64,000 nt of DNA. Origin: Maribacter polysaccharolyticus. GTDB lineage: Bacteria > Bacteroidota > Bacteroidia > Flavobacteriales > Flavobacteriaceae. Below, one piece after another: positions 17,019 through 26,831 of the stretch. Position numbers and translations under genes: made by a program. The DNA is taken from NCBI RefSeq assembly GCF_028882255.1, contig NZ_JARBUY010000007.1, forward strand, positions 1 through 64,000. The letters run 5' to 3'. The notes below the pieces were generated by a model that was not told the DNA's origin, searched no databases, and saw only the letters and a list, made by a program, of their open reading frames with translations. Position 1 is the first letter of the stretch. Each line of letters begins with the position of its first letter.

Positions 17019-17942
17019 ATGAACATTACGGAAGCGATAAAAAAGTTGAAAAAGGAAAAGAATGCGGTTATTTTGGCGCATTATTACCAATATCCCGAAA
17101 TTCAGGATATCGCTGATTATGTTGGTGATAGTCTCGGTTTGTCCCAAATGGCGGCCGAAACCGACGCGGATATCATCGTATTCGCCGGTGTTCATTTTAT
17201 GGCCGAAACGGCAAAGATCCTGAACCCCGAGAAAAAGGTGCTATTGCCGGATCTTACGGCTGGGTGTTCTTTGGCCGACTCTTGTCCACCTGAAAAGTTC
17301 AAGGAATTCATCGATGCCTATCCGGACCATACGGTGATTACCTATGTGAATTGCTCTGCGGAGGTAAAAGCAATGACCGATATCGTCTGTACATCTGGCA
17401 ATGCCTTGAAAATCGTGGAATCCTTGCCCAAGGATGAACCCATTATTTTTGCGCCGGATAAGAATCTCGGCCAGTACGTAAATAAAGAGACAGGAAGGAA
17501 CATGTTGCTTTGGGACGGTAGTTGTGTGGTACATGAAGCTTTTAGCTTGGAAAAATTGTTGGACTTGTTCAAACAACATCCAGATGCCTTGATCATTGCA
17601 CATCCTGAATCTGAAGAACATATTTTGAAAACAGCCAATTATATCGGTTCTACGGCCGGAATGATCAATTTCGTCAAGAAGTATCCGAATAAGAAATTCA
17701 TTGTCGCCACAGAAGTAGGATTATTGCACAAAATGCAGCAGGCGGTTCCCAAAGCTGAATTGATTCCGGCCCCAACAAAGGAGGACAATACATGCGCTTG
17801 CAGTGAATGTGCCTACATGAAAGTAAACACCTTGCAAAAACTTCACGATTGTTTGTTGAATGAATCCCCGGAGGTAAATGTGTTGAAAGAAACCAGGGAA
17901 AAAGCCTTGGTACCCATTCAGCGCATGTTGGATCTTTCCTAA
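17019..17942 (+). CDS. nadA: Quinolinate synthase A
   Basis: A 307-residue enzyme that joins iminoaspartate and dihydroxyacetone phosphate into quinolinate for NAD synthesis. The [4Fe-4S] ligands are C83 (TAGCSLAD), C169 (DGSCVVHE) and one of the C-terminal group C259, C261, C264 (CACSEC). [18 protein letters not shown] at 21-38 is the substrate site. The length fits the short archaeal/Thermotoga-like form. A GTG one codon upstream is possible. It lies four bases before nadB, forming a nadAB operon. Confidence 0.94.
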   Translation: MNITEAIKKLKKEKNAVILAHYYQYPEIQDIADYVGDSLGLSQMAAETDADIIVFAGVHFMAETAKILNPEKKVLLPDLTAGCSLADSCPPEKFKEFIDAYPDHTVITYVNCSAEVKAMTDIVCTSGNALKIVESLPKDEPIIFAPDKNLGQYVNKETGRNMLLWDGSCVVHEAFSLEKLLDLFKQHPDALIIAHPESEEHILKTANYIGSTAGMINFVKKYPNKKFIVATEVGLLHKMQQAVPKAELIPAPTKEDNTCACSECAYMKVNTLQKLHDCLLNESPEVNVLKETREKALVPIQRMLDLS

Positions 17943-17946
17943 ACGT

Positions 17947-19524
17947 ATGGTTGAAACCAATTATTTGGTAATAGGCTCTGGGGTGGCGGGCCTCACCTTT
18001 GCAGTTAAAATGGCCGAAAAACATGCGGCAAGAAAAGTCGTTATCGTTACCAAAGCCGATGCCGATGAATCGAATACCAAGTATGCCCAAGGGGGGATTG
18101 CCGTGGTAATGGACATGAAAGGGGACTCCTTTCAAAAACACATACAGGATACCCTAATAGCGGGAGACGGAATCTGCGATAGGGAAGTTGTTGAAATGGT
18201 CGTAAAAGAAGGGCCACAACGGCTTAAAGAACTGATTGCTTGGGAAGCCAACTTTGACCTGACCGCTGATGGTGGATTTGATTTAGGAAAAGAAGGGGGA
18301 CATTCCGAATACCGTGTGGTACACCATAAGGATGTCACGGGTTATGAAGTCGAAAGGGCCCTTCTGGAACGGGTACATCAGTTGCCGAATATTGAACTGT
18401 TAGCGCATCATTTTGCCATCGATCTGATCACCGATCACCATTTGGGTCCAAAAAAAGGAGATCTGCTTTCCTGTTATGGAGCGTATGTATTGAACCAAAG
18501 AAATGGGGAAATACGGACCATAAAAGCAATAAATACGGTATTGGCCTCTGGAGGTATCGGTAGGGTGTACGGCCATACCACCAACCCGATTATCGCGACC
18601 GGGGACGGTATTGCCATGGCCTATAGGGCAAAAGCGATGGTGCGTGATATGGAGTTTGTTCAATTTCATCCTACGGCATTGTACAATCCTGAAGGAGGAT
18701 CCTACTTTTTGATTTCTGAGGCTGTACGTGGTTTTGGGGCTTATCTGCGCAATAAGGCAGGATACCGATTTATGCCCGATTATGACGCAAGGGCAGAGTT
18801 GGCTTCAAGGGATATCGTCTCCCAAAGTATTGATAACGAGTTGAAGAAAACGGGGGATTCACATGTTTTCTTGGATTGCACCCACTTGGATATGGCTGCA
18901 TTCAAAAAGCATTTTCCCAATATCTACGACAAATGTTTGGAATACCATATTGACGTTGAAAAAGATTGGATTCCGGTCGTTCCTGCCTCACACTACCTAT
19001 GTGGGGGCATCGTAGTCGATAAGCAAGGAAAGACTTCCATACGTAATTTATATGCTTGTGGTGAATGTTCGGGAACGGGGTTGCATGGGGCGAATCGATT
19101 GGCTTCGAATTCCCTTTTGGAAGCCTTGGTATATGCCCATAATATTTTTGAGGATTTAAGCAATGATACGGGGGATTCAATACCATTGGACATCCCGGAT
19201 TGGAACGATGAGGGTACCCGAATCCCCAAAGAACATATATTGATCCAGCATAACCTAAAAGAACTTCAGGCCTTGATGCGGGATTATGTGGGTATCGTTC
19301 GAAGTGACAAAAGATTGCAAAAGGCGGTGGCCCGATTGGATGTGATCTATAACGATATCGAGGAATTATATCGGGAATCGAAGGTCACAACTTCGCTTTG
19401 TGAGCTTCGGAACATGATCAATGTGGCGCATTTGATTATCAGTCAATCCCTAGAGCAAAAAGAGAATAGGGGAGGGTATTTTAATTTGGACCGCCTGGAT
19501 CAGGTCGAAAACCAACTTAGTTAG
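17947..19524 (+). CDS. nadB: L-aspartate oxidase
   Basis: A 525-residue flavoprotein that oxidizes aspartate to iminoaspartate, which NadA uses next. The FAD-binding GSGVAGL is at about 9-15, and the succinate dehydrogenase/fumarate reductase-type motifs TKYAQGGIAV, QFHPTALY and GLHGANRLASNSLLEALV are all present. The C-terminal helical domain is complete. It converges with the first GH17 gene of the PUL and the two coding regions overlap by eight bases, so there is no room for a terminator outside coding sequence. Confidence 0.95.
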   Translation: MVETNYLVIGSGVAGLTFAVKMAEKHAARKVVIVTKADADESNTKYAQGGIAVVMDMKGDSFQKHIQDTLIAGDGICDREVVEMVVKEGPQRLKELIAWEANFDLTADGGFDLGKEGGHSEYRVVHHKDVTGYEVERALLERVHQLPNIELLAHHFAIDLITDHHLGPKKGDLLSCYGAYVLNQRNGEIRTIKAINTVLASGGIGRVYGHTTNPIIATGDGIAMAYRAKAMVRDMEFVQFHPTALYNPEGGSYFLISEAVRGFGAYLRNKAGYRFMPDYDARAELASRDIVSQSIDNELKKTGDSHVFLDCTHLDMAAFKKHFPNIYDKCLEYHIDVEKDWIPVVPASHYLCGGIVVDKQGKTSIRNLYACGECSGTGLHGANRLASNSLLEALVYAHNIFEDLSNDTGDSIPLDIPDWNDEGTRIPKEHILIQHNLKELQALMRDYVGIVRSDKRLQKAVARLDVIYNDIEELYRESKVTTSLCELRNMINVAHLIISQSLEQKENRGGYFNLDRLDQVENQLS

Positions 19525-20461
19525 TCCCTTCTTTAGCCAAAAGTTTTGCCATGACCAATTTGGGGGTTCGATCTACTTTGAACAATCCCCAGTGTTTTTC
19601 AGGTTCATGGGCTTCGGGAGATCCTTTCCACGGTTCATCAAAAGCCTCAAAAACAAAGGTAAGGATACTCGCTTCCGCAGACCAAGTCACCAAATCGTTA
19701 TAATAAATATTCTGATGTTCCTCACTGACATTACTTGGGCAAATACCTTTTCCATTGGAAAAAGTTGTCCAACCCGCTTCGGTGATGACTACAGGTTTAT
19801 GGGGATAGGTATCCGCTACGGCATAATAGTTTTGTTTGGTATATTCCAATGCCTCATGAATGTTCTTATACTCCCACACCGGGTAGGTATGTATCGAAAT
19901 AAAATCGACGGCTTCAACCAAATCCTTTAGTTTGTCGAGCCAAGGAAGGTAGTTTTCGCAAAAGGTCACCGGCTGTTTTGCCCCTTTTTTGATCATTTTG
20001 ACGTACTTGATGACGCTGTCAACAGGGACATAATGGTCTGTCCAATCAACACAAGCTTCATTTCCTGCGGATAACGCGAAAATGATATCGGGAAATTGGT
20101 TGGCCAAATGGATCAATTTTTCGATTTGGGTGCCATTGGTTCTTTTGTTTTTCTCCAGCTGCTCTTCGGAGTATGACCCACCGCCCCATGGGCATCCGTA
20201 ATTGTTCGCCTCTGCTACGATATAGGCCCCAAGCATTACTTTGAAATCAAGTTTTTCTTTTCGGATGACATCCAGGACAATATCGGTATGTTCATCGCAA
20301 TCATACAAACGAAGATATTTCCAATGGTTTTCAAGGATTAAAAGGTCTTCCTTTACCTCTTCATAACTCGGGTAAACACCTCCGGGATTTTGTCCTTCCC
20401 GAAAACCGGAATAGCAAATGGCATTTCCAGGTTCAATATGTAGTGCTTTCGTGTATTCCAT
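19517..20461 (-). CDS. GH17-family glycoside hydrolase without signal peptide
   Basis: A 314-residue (beta/alpha)8 protein of the GH17 type, which cut or rearrange beta-1,3-glucans. The acid/base Glu is in ALSAGNEA (E135) and the nucleophile in VVITEAGW (E228); ISIHTYP and FVFEAFDEPWKG are also family-typical. There is no signal peptide or lipobox, so it should be cytoplasmic. The ATG at 20461 is preferred over an in-frame TTG at 20479. It is the last gene of the PUL, after a similar GH17 gene. The exact activity (exo-hydrolase, endo-hydrolase or transglycosylase) cannot be read from sequence. Confidence 0.85.
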   Translation of the reverse strand: MEYTKALHIEPGNAICYSGFREGQNPGGVYPSYEEVKEDLLILENHWKYLRLYDCDEHTDIVLDVIRKEKLDFKVMLGAYIVAEANNYGCPWGGGSYSEEQLEKNKRTNGTQIEKLIHLANQFPDIIFALSAGNEACVDWTDHYVPVDSVIKYVKMIKKGAKQPVTFCENYLPWLDKLKDLVEAVDFISIHTYPVWEYKNIHEALEYTKQNYYAVADTYPHKPVVITEAGWTTFSNGKGICPSNVSEEHQNIYYNDLVTWSAEASILTFVFEAFDEPWKGSPEAHEPEKHWGLFKVDRTPKLVMAKLLAKEGTN

Positions 20462-20506
20462 GCGACAAGGTGCTGACAAGTGCTTTGATTTAGGGTTATC
20501 GTACTT

Positions 20507-21394
20507 TTAGAATTTAAGCTTTTCATCTTTGTCCCAAAGGCCCCAAAATGCCCCGACATCCCCTTCGGAACCTATTTTCCATGATTCATCAAAAGAAGAG
20601 AAATAGAACATGTCGATACTTTCTTCCTTGGACCACTTTTGTGAATTGAGAAAATATTTTAAAAAGTTTTCGTAAGATGGATGTGCCCCTTCAAGTCCGG
20701 TTCCTTGGCTGGGCCAACCGGTTTCGGTAACAATGACCTTTTTCCCATTGGCGGCTTGAAGTGCTCTTTGGTACATGTCTTTCATGTACAGTAGGGAATA
20801 GTCTAGGTCACAGCCTTCCCAAAAGGGGTAACAGTTGGCTAAAATGACATCACAGGCCTCTGCGATACCCGGGCGATCAACAAACTCATAATAGGCATCG
20901 ACATACCCGACCTGTATATTGGGCAAAGCCTCTTTAACCTGATAGATATAGTCTAGCAATTCTTCCTCGGTCAAATCTCCCCTATACATCACCTCATTAC
21001 CCACTGCAGCGATATCAACATAACCTTCATGGGCCAATTCAATGAGGTTGGCGATTTCTTTTTCATTGGTAATGGGGTCATCTCCCAACCACGCCCCGAC
21101 CAGGGTCTTGAGGCCGTATTCATGGGCGATTCTGGGAATCGCCTCATTGCCTTCGGTACAGGAAAATGAGCGTATCCATTTGGTATAGGGCTTTATGAGC
21201 TGCATGCGCCGTCGTATCTGTGCTTCCGTAATGATATCACAAGGTTTTTGCCCCTCTTCATAAGGACTGAAACAAATGCCGTGCATGCCGCTTTTCAAGA
21301 CCTTATGGCACTCATTTTTTAAATCTTCTGTAGTTTTGCCGGCATAGTCCAAGGTGGCCAATGCCAATTTCTTTTCTTTTCTTACGGATGACAT
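20507..21394 (-). CDS. Second GH17-family glycoside hydrolase without signal peptide
   Basis: A 295-residue GH17-type barrel. It has the acid/base E134 in AAVGNEVM and nucleophile E224 in IVTETGWPS, which is the textbook GH17 motif, and FSSFDESWK near the C-terminus. It opens with KLALATLDYAGK and has no export signal. It differs clearly from its downstream neighbour, so the two are not recent copies. It lies just after the GPH transporter gene, which suggests that it acts on short glucans that the transporter brings into the cytoplasm. Confidence 0.85.
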   Translation of the reverse strand: MSSVRKEKKLALATLDYAGKTTEDLKNECHKVLKSGMHGICFSPYEEGQKPCDIITEAQIRRRMQLIKPYTKWIRSFSCTEGNEAIPRIAHEYGLKTLVGAWLGDDPITNEKEIANLIELAHEGYVDIAAVGNEVMYRGDLTEEELLDYIYQVKEALPNIQVGYVDAYYEFVDRPGIAEACDVILANCYPFWEGCDLDYSLLYMKDMYQRALQAANGKKVIVTETGWPSQGTGLEGAHPSYENFLKYFLNSQKWSKEESIDMFYFSSFDESWKIGSEGDVGAFWGLWDKDEKLKF

Positions 21395-21470
21395 AATCTA
21401 CGAATTATATTGTTTTAGCCTGTATTTAACGATCCAAGTCAATGGGTTAGGGGGTTGGTTCATTTTTATT

Positions 21471-22895
21471 TTATTTTGAATCTGCAATGCGCTTTCGTTC
21501 ATCGAGCAGGGTACGTACTTCATTGGCACGTTCTTCGCTTATATCGTAATTACGCATTACGTACATCGCGATAAGTGTTCCTGCCATAGGGAAAAAGCAA
21601 AAGAAGGCATGGAGTCCGTTTACCGCAGATTGTTGGTCAATAGTAGCGAGGTCGGGGTTAAAGCCGACTATCGCAATGATAAGCCCACTGAGTGCTCCTG
21701 CGATAGCAAATCCAACTTTGACCATCCACCAATAAATTGCGCCAAAAATACCTTCTCTACGTTTGCCGGAATTGAGTTCGTCAATATCTATTACATCCGC
21801 TGTCATGGACATCATAATCGTAAATAAGCTCCCTATTCCAAAAGAAAAGAATGGTAGGCCAATAATATACATCCAAGGTTTACCCGGTACAAAGAGAAAG
21901 TACAACATAATATAACCCAATACCGAAATGGCCTGTGACACCATGAACGCTTTTTTCTTGCCCATTACCGTAGCCATTTTGGCAACAACCGGAATAACGA
22001 TAAAGGTGGTGACCAGAGCCCCTAAACAGCCGAATAATGCGACCCAAATACCGGAGGCGTCGGCATCTCCATTGAATAGTTTATATACAATGACAAAAAA
22101 GGTCAGTGATGCTACGGTATTGAATGCATTGAAAATCAAGAACGTGGCGATACAGATTTCCCTGAATTGTTTTATTTTGAAAGCCGCCTTAAAGCTGTCG
22201 ATGATCTTAATTAAACTACTGCCGATAGTAGATACATTCAAGGGTTCATAATTTTCATTGAGGGTAGATCTACTTTTTATGAATATCGCAGGTACCATGG
22301 CGGAAATCGCGCAAGGTATTGCAACCCATATGGCAAGTTCCCGAACGGCTACATCGGCAGAAGGAAACCATTCAGGGTCGTACATGATAATCCAAAATAA
22401 TGGGGCGATGACCCAAGCCCATTGTCCGATCCATTGTGCTATGGCCATGATATTGGTGCGCTCATGGAAATCATTGCTCATTTCATATCCCATGGCCACA
22501 TAAGGCACACTGAAAAATGTAAGTCCCAAATAAAAAACGATAGACCAGATAAAGAAATACCAAAAATTGTATTGCAGGGAATCTTCGGCATAGAGCTGCC
22601 ACATAAAAATAAAGGCTACGCCCATTAGAAGTCCACCAATGAGAATATACTGTTTTCGTCTTCCCCATTTCGATTTGGTATTATCCGAAATAAAACCCAT
22701 GATCGGGTCTGTGATCGAGTCGAAAATCCTAGGAAAGAAATAGATCAGCGACCACATCCAACCTGGAAATCCTAAATCTTCTACCAAGACAACCATGAAA
22801 ATCCCAAGAATCGCAGGAAACATTTGGTTGGCGAACATACCAATTCCGAAGGCTACTTTTTGCCCGAAGGGGACTTTATTGATCGTTGTTGACAT
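21471..22895 (-). CDS. GPH-family (MFS) sugar:cation symporter
   Basis: A 474-residue inner-membrane protein with about twelve helices. FPRIFDSITDPIMGFISDNTKSKWGRRKQYIL after the second helix is the glycoside-pentoside-hexuronide symporter signature, and the central ADVIDIDELNSGKRREG is the matching motif in the second half. Such carriers move di- or oligosaccharides with H+ or Na+. It lies between GH30 (two bases away) and the cytosolic GH17 pair, so its cargo is probably short beta-glucan from the periplasm. Confidence 0.9.
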   Translation of the reverse strand: MSTTINKVPFGQKVAFGIGMFANQMFPAILGIFMVVLVEDLGFPGWMWSLIYFFPRIFDSITDPIMGFISDNTKSKWGRRKQYILIGGLLMGVAFIFMWQLYAEDSLQYNFWYFFIWSIVFYLGLTFFSVPYVAMGYEMSNDFHERTNIMAIAQWIGQWAWVIAPLFWIIMYDPEWFPSADVAVRELAIWVAIPCAISAMVPAIFIKSRSTLNENYEPLNVSTIGSSLIKIIDSFKAAFKIKQFREICIATFLIFNAFNTVASLTFFVIVYKLFNGDADASGIWVALFGCLGALVTTFIVIPVVAKMATVMGKKKAFMVSQAISVLGYIMLYFLFVPGKPWMYIIGLPFFSFGIGSLFTIMMSMTADVIDIDELNSGKRREGIFGAIYWWMVKVGFAIAGALSGLIIAIVGFNPDLATIDQQSAVNGLHAFFCFFPMAGTLIAMYVMRNYDISEERANEVRTLLDERKRIADSK

Positions 22896-22897
22896 GT

Positions 22898-24394
22898 TTA
22901 TTGGTTTTTAGGTATGACTACCGTTTGTAGGGCTTTTGGCGCTATTATGAATTCAACCGATTTCCCGTTTAATAGTAAACCGATACTTTTTTCTTTTTCG
23001 GTTTCATTAAAAATAACAACCGATATATTCCCATTGGGATTTTCCGCAGCAGTAACCATTAGGTCTTTATCCGAAGTGTCGACTCCTATTACCTTGGCGT
23101 TTGGCCTAATGAATTTACTAAAGTGCGACATCGTAAAAAAGAGCGGGGTAAAATAAACTTCATCGGCCTCAGGGTCTACGATTACAGGTGCAATGCACCA
23201 GTTTTCAAACCAATTGGGTCCCCCTTGCCTATCAAGTACCATATTCCAGTCTACCCAGCCATCGACCCTATTGTTGAGGCAACCGATTATATCCCTTGCA
23301 TAGCGGTTAACTGGGGAATATTTAGGGTGCAGGTGCTTATCTTTTTCCGGAGCCCAGTCCCAACCCCAATCGGTAGCTTCTTTGGACCAGTACCATTTAT
23401 CGTCTTGCCATACGGGGATTTCAGAATCCACGCAAGCTTCTGCTTGTATTAAATATTTGTCGGGCGCTTTGTGATGTGCATACTGCAATTCTTCCGGAAA
23501 AACTTCAAAGGTGCTGGCATACCAATGTATGGCCGTACCTGCGAAATATTTTGAACTGGCCTCATTTCGAAACATTTCATCTACCCATTCCTTTAGGTGT
23601 TCACGATTTTGGTCGTATCCTAAAATTTTTAGATCCCCTTTTCCATCGGCTTCCAATTTAGGTCCTAAATGGTACTCGACGAAGTCGGTCATTTCTTTTG
23701 GGCTAAAATGCATGCTTTCCCAGTTGTTGCCATTGCCAAGAGGTTCATTTTCTACCGTGAAACCCCAAATATCGATTCCTTCATTTTTATAGGCGTCAAC
23801 GTATTTTGAAAAAAACAATGCCCAGGTATCATAGTATTCGGGAAGCAATTTACCCCCAACCCAATTGTTGTTGTCTTTCATCCAAGGTGCTGCCGTCCAT
23901 GGCGAGGCAAAAATCTTAAATCCATCTTCAGAGGCGGCCATTGCATCCTTGATCATAGGGATCAGGTCATCTTTATCTTCTTCGACAGAAAAGTGTTCCA
24001 ATTCTTTATCCCCTTCAATAGGGCTGTAAGAGTAATTGTCCAGTGAAAAATCGCAAGAATTCATATGGGTTCTTGTGAGGGAATAATTGGCCCCTTCTTT
24101 ACTGAAATAAGCATCGATGATTTTTTTGCGATTCTCTTTTCCCATTTGGTTCAGTAGGTAGGCCGAAGATTCGGTAAAGGCCCCCCCAAACCCTGTTATG
24201 GTCTGAAATTGCTCATCGGGATTCAATTTTATCTGTATGGGGTTCCGTACTTCCGGGAATTCCGTAATACGCTTCAATTGGTTGCCCGAAGCGGAGGTTT
24301 CATATACCTCTACCGTTAATTGTTCTTCTTTTTCGTTACAACTTACCATTAGTAGGATAAGTAGGGTTAGTAGGTAGAAACTGTTTTTTATCAT
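22898..24394 (-). CDS. GH30-family lipoprotein (beta-glucosidase/beta-1,6-glucanase type)
   Basis: A 498-residue lipoprotein with lipobox MVSC (Cys 19). The GH30 barrel starts with QTITGFGGAFTES. The acid/base is E217 in TVENEP and the nucleophile is E319 in LIQAEAC. A C-terminal beta-domain follows (VVIFNETEKEKSIGL). GH30 members in glucan loci remove beta-1,6-linked glucose or cut beta-1,6-glucan, which fits laminarin side chains; the subfamily is not certain. It stands between the GH2/GH72-like lipoprotein and the GPH carrier, and it is one of two GH30 genes here. Confidence 0.9.
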   Translation of the reverse strand: MIKNSFYLLTLLILLMVSCNEKEEQLTVEVYETSASGNQLKRITEFPEVRNPIQIKLNPDEQFQTITGFGGAFTESSAYLLNQMGKENRKKIIDAYFSKEGANYSLTRTHMNSCDFSLDNYSYSPIEGDKELEHFSVEEDKDDLIPMIKDAMAASEDGFKIFASPWTAAPWMKDNNNWVGGKLLPEYYDTWALFFSKYVDAYKNEGIDIWGFTVENEPLGNGNNWESMHFSPKEMTDFVEYHLGPKLEADGKGDLKILGYDQNREHLKEWVDEMFRNEASSKYFAGTAIHWYASTFEVFPEELQYAHHKAPDKYLIQAEACVDSEIPVWQDDKWYWSKEATDWGWDWAPEKDKHLHPKYSPVNRYARDIIGCLNNRVDGWVDWNMVLDRQGGPNWFENWCIAPVIVDPEADEVYFTPLFFTMSHFSKFIRPNAKVIGVDTSDKDLMVTAAENPNGNISVVIFNETEKEKSIGLLLNGKSVEFIIAPKALQTVVIPKNQ

Positions 24395-24436
24395 CGTGAA
24401 GCACTTTTAATTTATCAATGAAAATTGTTGTTATGG

Positions 24437-25468
24437 TTAAGGGTGGGTTAGGCCCGTATAGATTTTCTTTATTTCGTAAAAGGTTTCTTTCTTCTTCCTT
24501 TCAATGTCGACAATACCCCAGAACTCCTCATTGGGCGTACCGTCATACGGAACGCCGGTACTATTCGGAGCCCAGCCACCTGGATCTTGGGTTTCCGGAT
24601 TTCCTGCTTTCCACCATCCATCGGTAAAGGAGAACAGGGTTACACCTGAGCAAATATCGGTGTTGTTAAAGACCGCGTTTAAAATGCTTGTATTGGCATC
24701 GGCCTGTGCTTTTTGGTTGTTACCTGCTTCATAACCATCTTTTGTGATGGTCATATAGCTGTCTCCTCCAGCTTCGGACAAATACATGGGTTTAGGGCTA
24801 ATTGCATTCCATTCGGTAAAAATGGAGGAGGGGTCATCAAAACGATAGACGTTCATTCCCCAAACATCGATGTTTTTGGATAAGGACAATGCCAAGGAAT
24901 CGGGTAATTCGCCATGGGCCGTGGCAACCGGATGAGAAAGGTCGTTTTTATGGATAAGATCGGCAGCATTGTCCATGGCCCTATACCAGTTCTTTATATC
25001 GCCTTCAAACCATTCGGGGTGGTAGTTGTACTCATTTCCCAACTCCCAGAATAAAATGGCATCGTGATCTTTATATTTATTTACATAATCGATGAAAGAC
25101 CCGGAGCGTATATCATAAAAACCCCCTTGGTTATACCCGAAACCAATGATCACTTTGATACCCGCAGCCTTAAATCGGTCAAGGACAACTTTATCATCTA
25201 TGGGTTCATAAACCCTTATTGTATTTATACCGGCTTCTGCCATTAAGGCAATATCCTGGGTTAAATTACCAAAGTCCCTTTTTTCACTTCCTTTAGGAAC
25301 GGGATGATAACAGATGCCTTTGATTAGATAAGGGGTTTTGTTGACCAATATTTGACGTCCTGAAACCGAGACCAAATCGCTTTTGGCATTACCGGAACAG
25401 GAAATAAGAATGCCTGTCAAGAGTAATACGATCCCATATTGGAATCCTAATGTGATTTTTTTAATCAT
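24437..25468 (-). CDS. Clan GH-A lipoprotein, GH2-C/GH72-like barrel
   Basis: A 343-residue lipoprotein with lipobox LISC (Cys 24) and a lone (beta/alpha)8 barrel. Catalytic glutamates of clan GH-A type are E146 in WELGNEYNY and E232 in YLSEAGGD. The start VNKTPYLIKGICYHP and AGINTIRVYEP resemble both the GH2 barrel domain and fungal GH72 beta-1,3-glucanosyltransferases (which have GNEV and SEYG). GH2 side domains are missing. Given the PUL, a beta-1,3-glucan hydrolase or glucanosyltransferase is my inference; the family remains open. It lies between GH17 and GH30 genes in the same direction. Confidence 0.8.
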   Translation of the reverse strand: MIKKITLGFQYGIVLLLTGILISCSGNAKSDLVSVSGRQILVNKTPYLIKGICYHPVPKGSEKRDFGNLTQDIALMAEAGINTIRVYEPIDDKVVLDRFKAAGIKVIIGFGYNQGGFYDIRSGSFIDYVNKYKDHDAILFWELGNEYNYHPEWFEGDIKNWYRAMDNAADLIHKNDLSHPVATAHGELPDSLALSLSKNIDVWGMNVYRFDDPSSIFTEWNAISPKPMYLSEAGGDSYMTITKDGYEAGNNQKAQADANTSILNAVFNNTDICSGVTLFSFTDGWWKAGNPETQDPGGWAPNSTGVPYDGTPNEEFWGIVDIERKKKETFYEIKKIYTGLTHP

Positions 25469-25522
25469 ATCGATTATACTTAATGATCACCGGGTATCGT
25501 GAATCAGGGTTCAATGCTGTGT

Positions 25523-26821
25523 TCATTGTTCGGGTTTTTTAATATTACGGGCCATTGGGGGTACCCTAACCGCTTTCATAAGGGCATCCATATCTCCGTT
25601 GTACGTTTTGGTAATCGCTTTTCCGTCTCGGGTCAATCCGTCAAAAGTACCTTCATCCACCAAGTTCCATAGGGGATACTTAGCCTCACTCTTCAAATTG
25701 ATCAATCCGAAATGGTTTTCGGATCCCATAGGATTTTCGGCATCTTTCCATTGTTCATCAAAAGCTTCAAAATAAAAGCAGGAAATACCTTTGGCATTGG
25801 TCCATTCCCGCATATGTTTATAATATAAGCCTTGCTTGTATTCATCGGTAGCCCTGGAGCCGGTAGGGCCATAGAATCCGTCGGACTTCGTAGCCCATCC
25901 GGTTTCGCCGATATGAATGGGTTTGTGCACGCCCAAACTTTTCATATATCCCGAAACACTATCGTATTGTGATTTTGCGAACTGTAGGGCACGTAGCATG
26001 GCCGCATCTATTTTTTCAATATCCGATAGGCCTTCTTCATTTTCCGGTACGCCCCAAAAAGCTGGATTATAATGGGTATTGTGATAGGGGTAGGTATGCA
26101 TGGATATGTAGTCAACCGCATCGATCAATTTTTCAAGATCTTCGGTGTGGTATTCTGCACTGCCGCCACCCCAGGAGGAAAAATCGTCCGAACTGGTTAT
26201 CCATAGCTCTTTGGGTAGCTTGCCTTCTTTTTTTAAATTTTGAAGGTGGGTAACCCATTTCAAGATCACGGCAGGTTGCACATAATAACTGGCGGCCCAT
26301 TTGACCATGGCTTCGTTCCCTACCGCGATTATCTTAACGATATCGGGATATTCGTTCGCCAACCTAACGGCTTCTTCAATTTGCCAAGTATTGGCTTCAC
26401 TTTCCACATTGTGGTCAGGGTCCTTATCTGTCCATGCATTTTTACAATCGATCCAGGCGCCTAGCATGACATACATTTCAAAACCAGGGTCTTTTTGTTT
26501 CAATTCACTAATGGCCTTCAATAAATTGGCTGCCTGTGGTAGGTGCACTTTGTAGGTGCGCACGATTTTTATGCCCATGGCAGACAAAAGCTTCATGTCT
26601 TCTTTGAGTTCATCCAAAGTGGGTTCGATATCGTGGTCTACATGCCTATATCCACCATAGGATATGGCCAGATATTCCGGATTGCCGAGAATATCCTTCG
26701 CACTTTTATTTGCGGTCTCTTTCACAGTTTCGATATTAACTTCTTTCTTCGCATTCTCTTTACATGAAAAAGCCAAAAGCATACATAGCACCAAAAAGCT
26801 GAATTTAACGTGTTCTTTCAT
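25523..26821 (-). CDS. GH17-family lipoprotein
   Basis: A 432-residue lipoprotein with lipobox AFSC (Cys 20). A linker to about residue 48 precedes a GH17-type barrel. The acid/base is E170 in IAVGNEAM and the nucleophile E306 in IGETGW; YISMHTYPY and FEAFDEQWKD follow. It is longer than the two cytosolic GH17 proteins because of insertions in the barrel loops and an about 40-residue C-terminal tail. It probably trims beta-1,3-gluco-oligosaccharides in the periplasm or at the surface. It starts ten bases after the stop of the phosphorylase gene. Confidence 0.88.
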   Translation of the reverse strand: MKEHVKFSFLVLCMLLAFSCKENAKKEVNIETVKETANKSAKDILGNPEYLAISYGGYRHVDHDIEPTLDELKEDMKLLSAMGIKIVRTYKVHLPQAANLLKAISELKQKDPGFEMYVMLGAWIDCKNAWTDKDPDHNVESEANTWQIEEAVRLANEYPDIVKIIAVGNEAMVKWAASYYVQPAVILKWVTHLQNLKKEGKLPKELWITSSDDFSSWGGGSAEYHTEDLEKLIDAVDYISMHTYPYHNTHYNPAFWGVPENEEGLSDIEKIDAAMLRALQFAKSQYDSVSGYMKSLGVHKPIHIGETGWATKSDGFYGPTGSRATDEYKQGLYYKHMREWTNAKGISCFYFEAFDEQWKDAENPMGSENHFGLINLKSEAKYPLWNLVDEGTFDGLTRDGKAITKTYNGDMDALMKAVRVPPMARNIKKPEQ

Positions 26822-26831
26822 TGCTTTGGTT

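Noticed and set aside
20461-20479. TTG at 20479 as start of the last GH17 gene
   Set aside because: An in-frame ATG at 20461 leaves the whole barrel intact, and the added six residues carry no signal.
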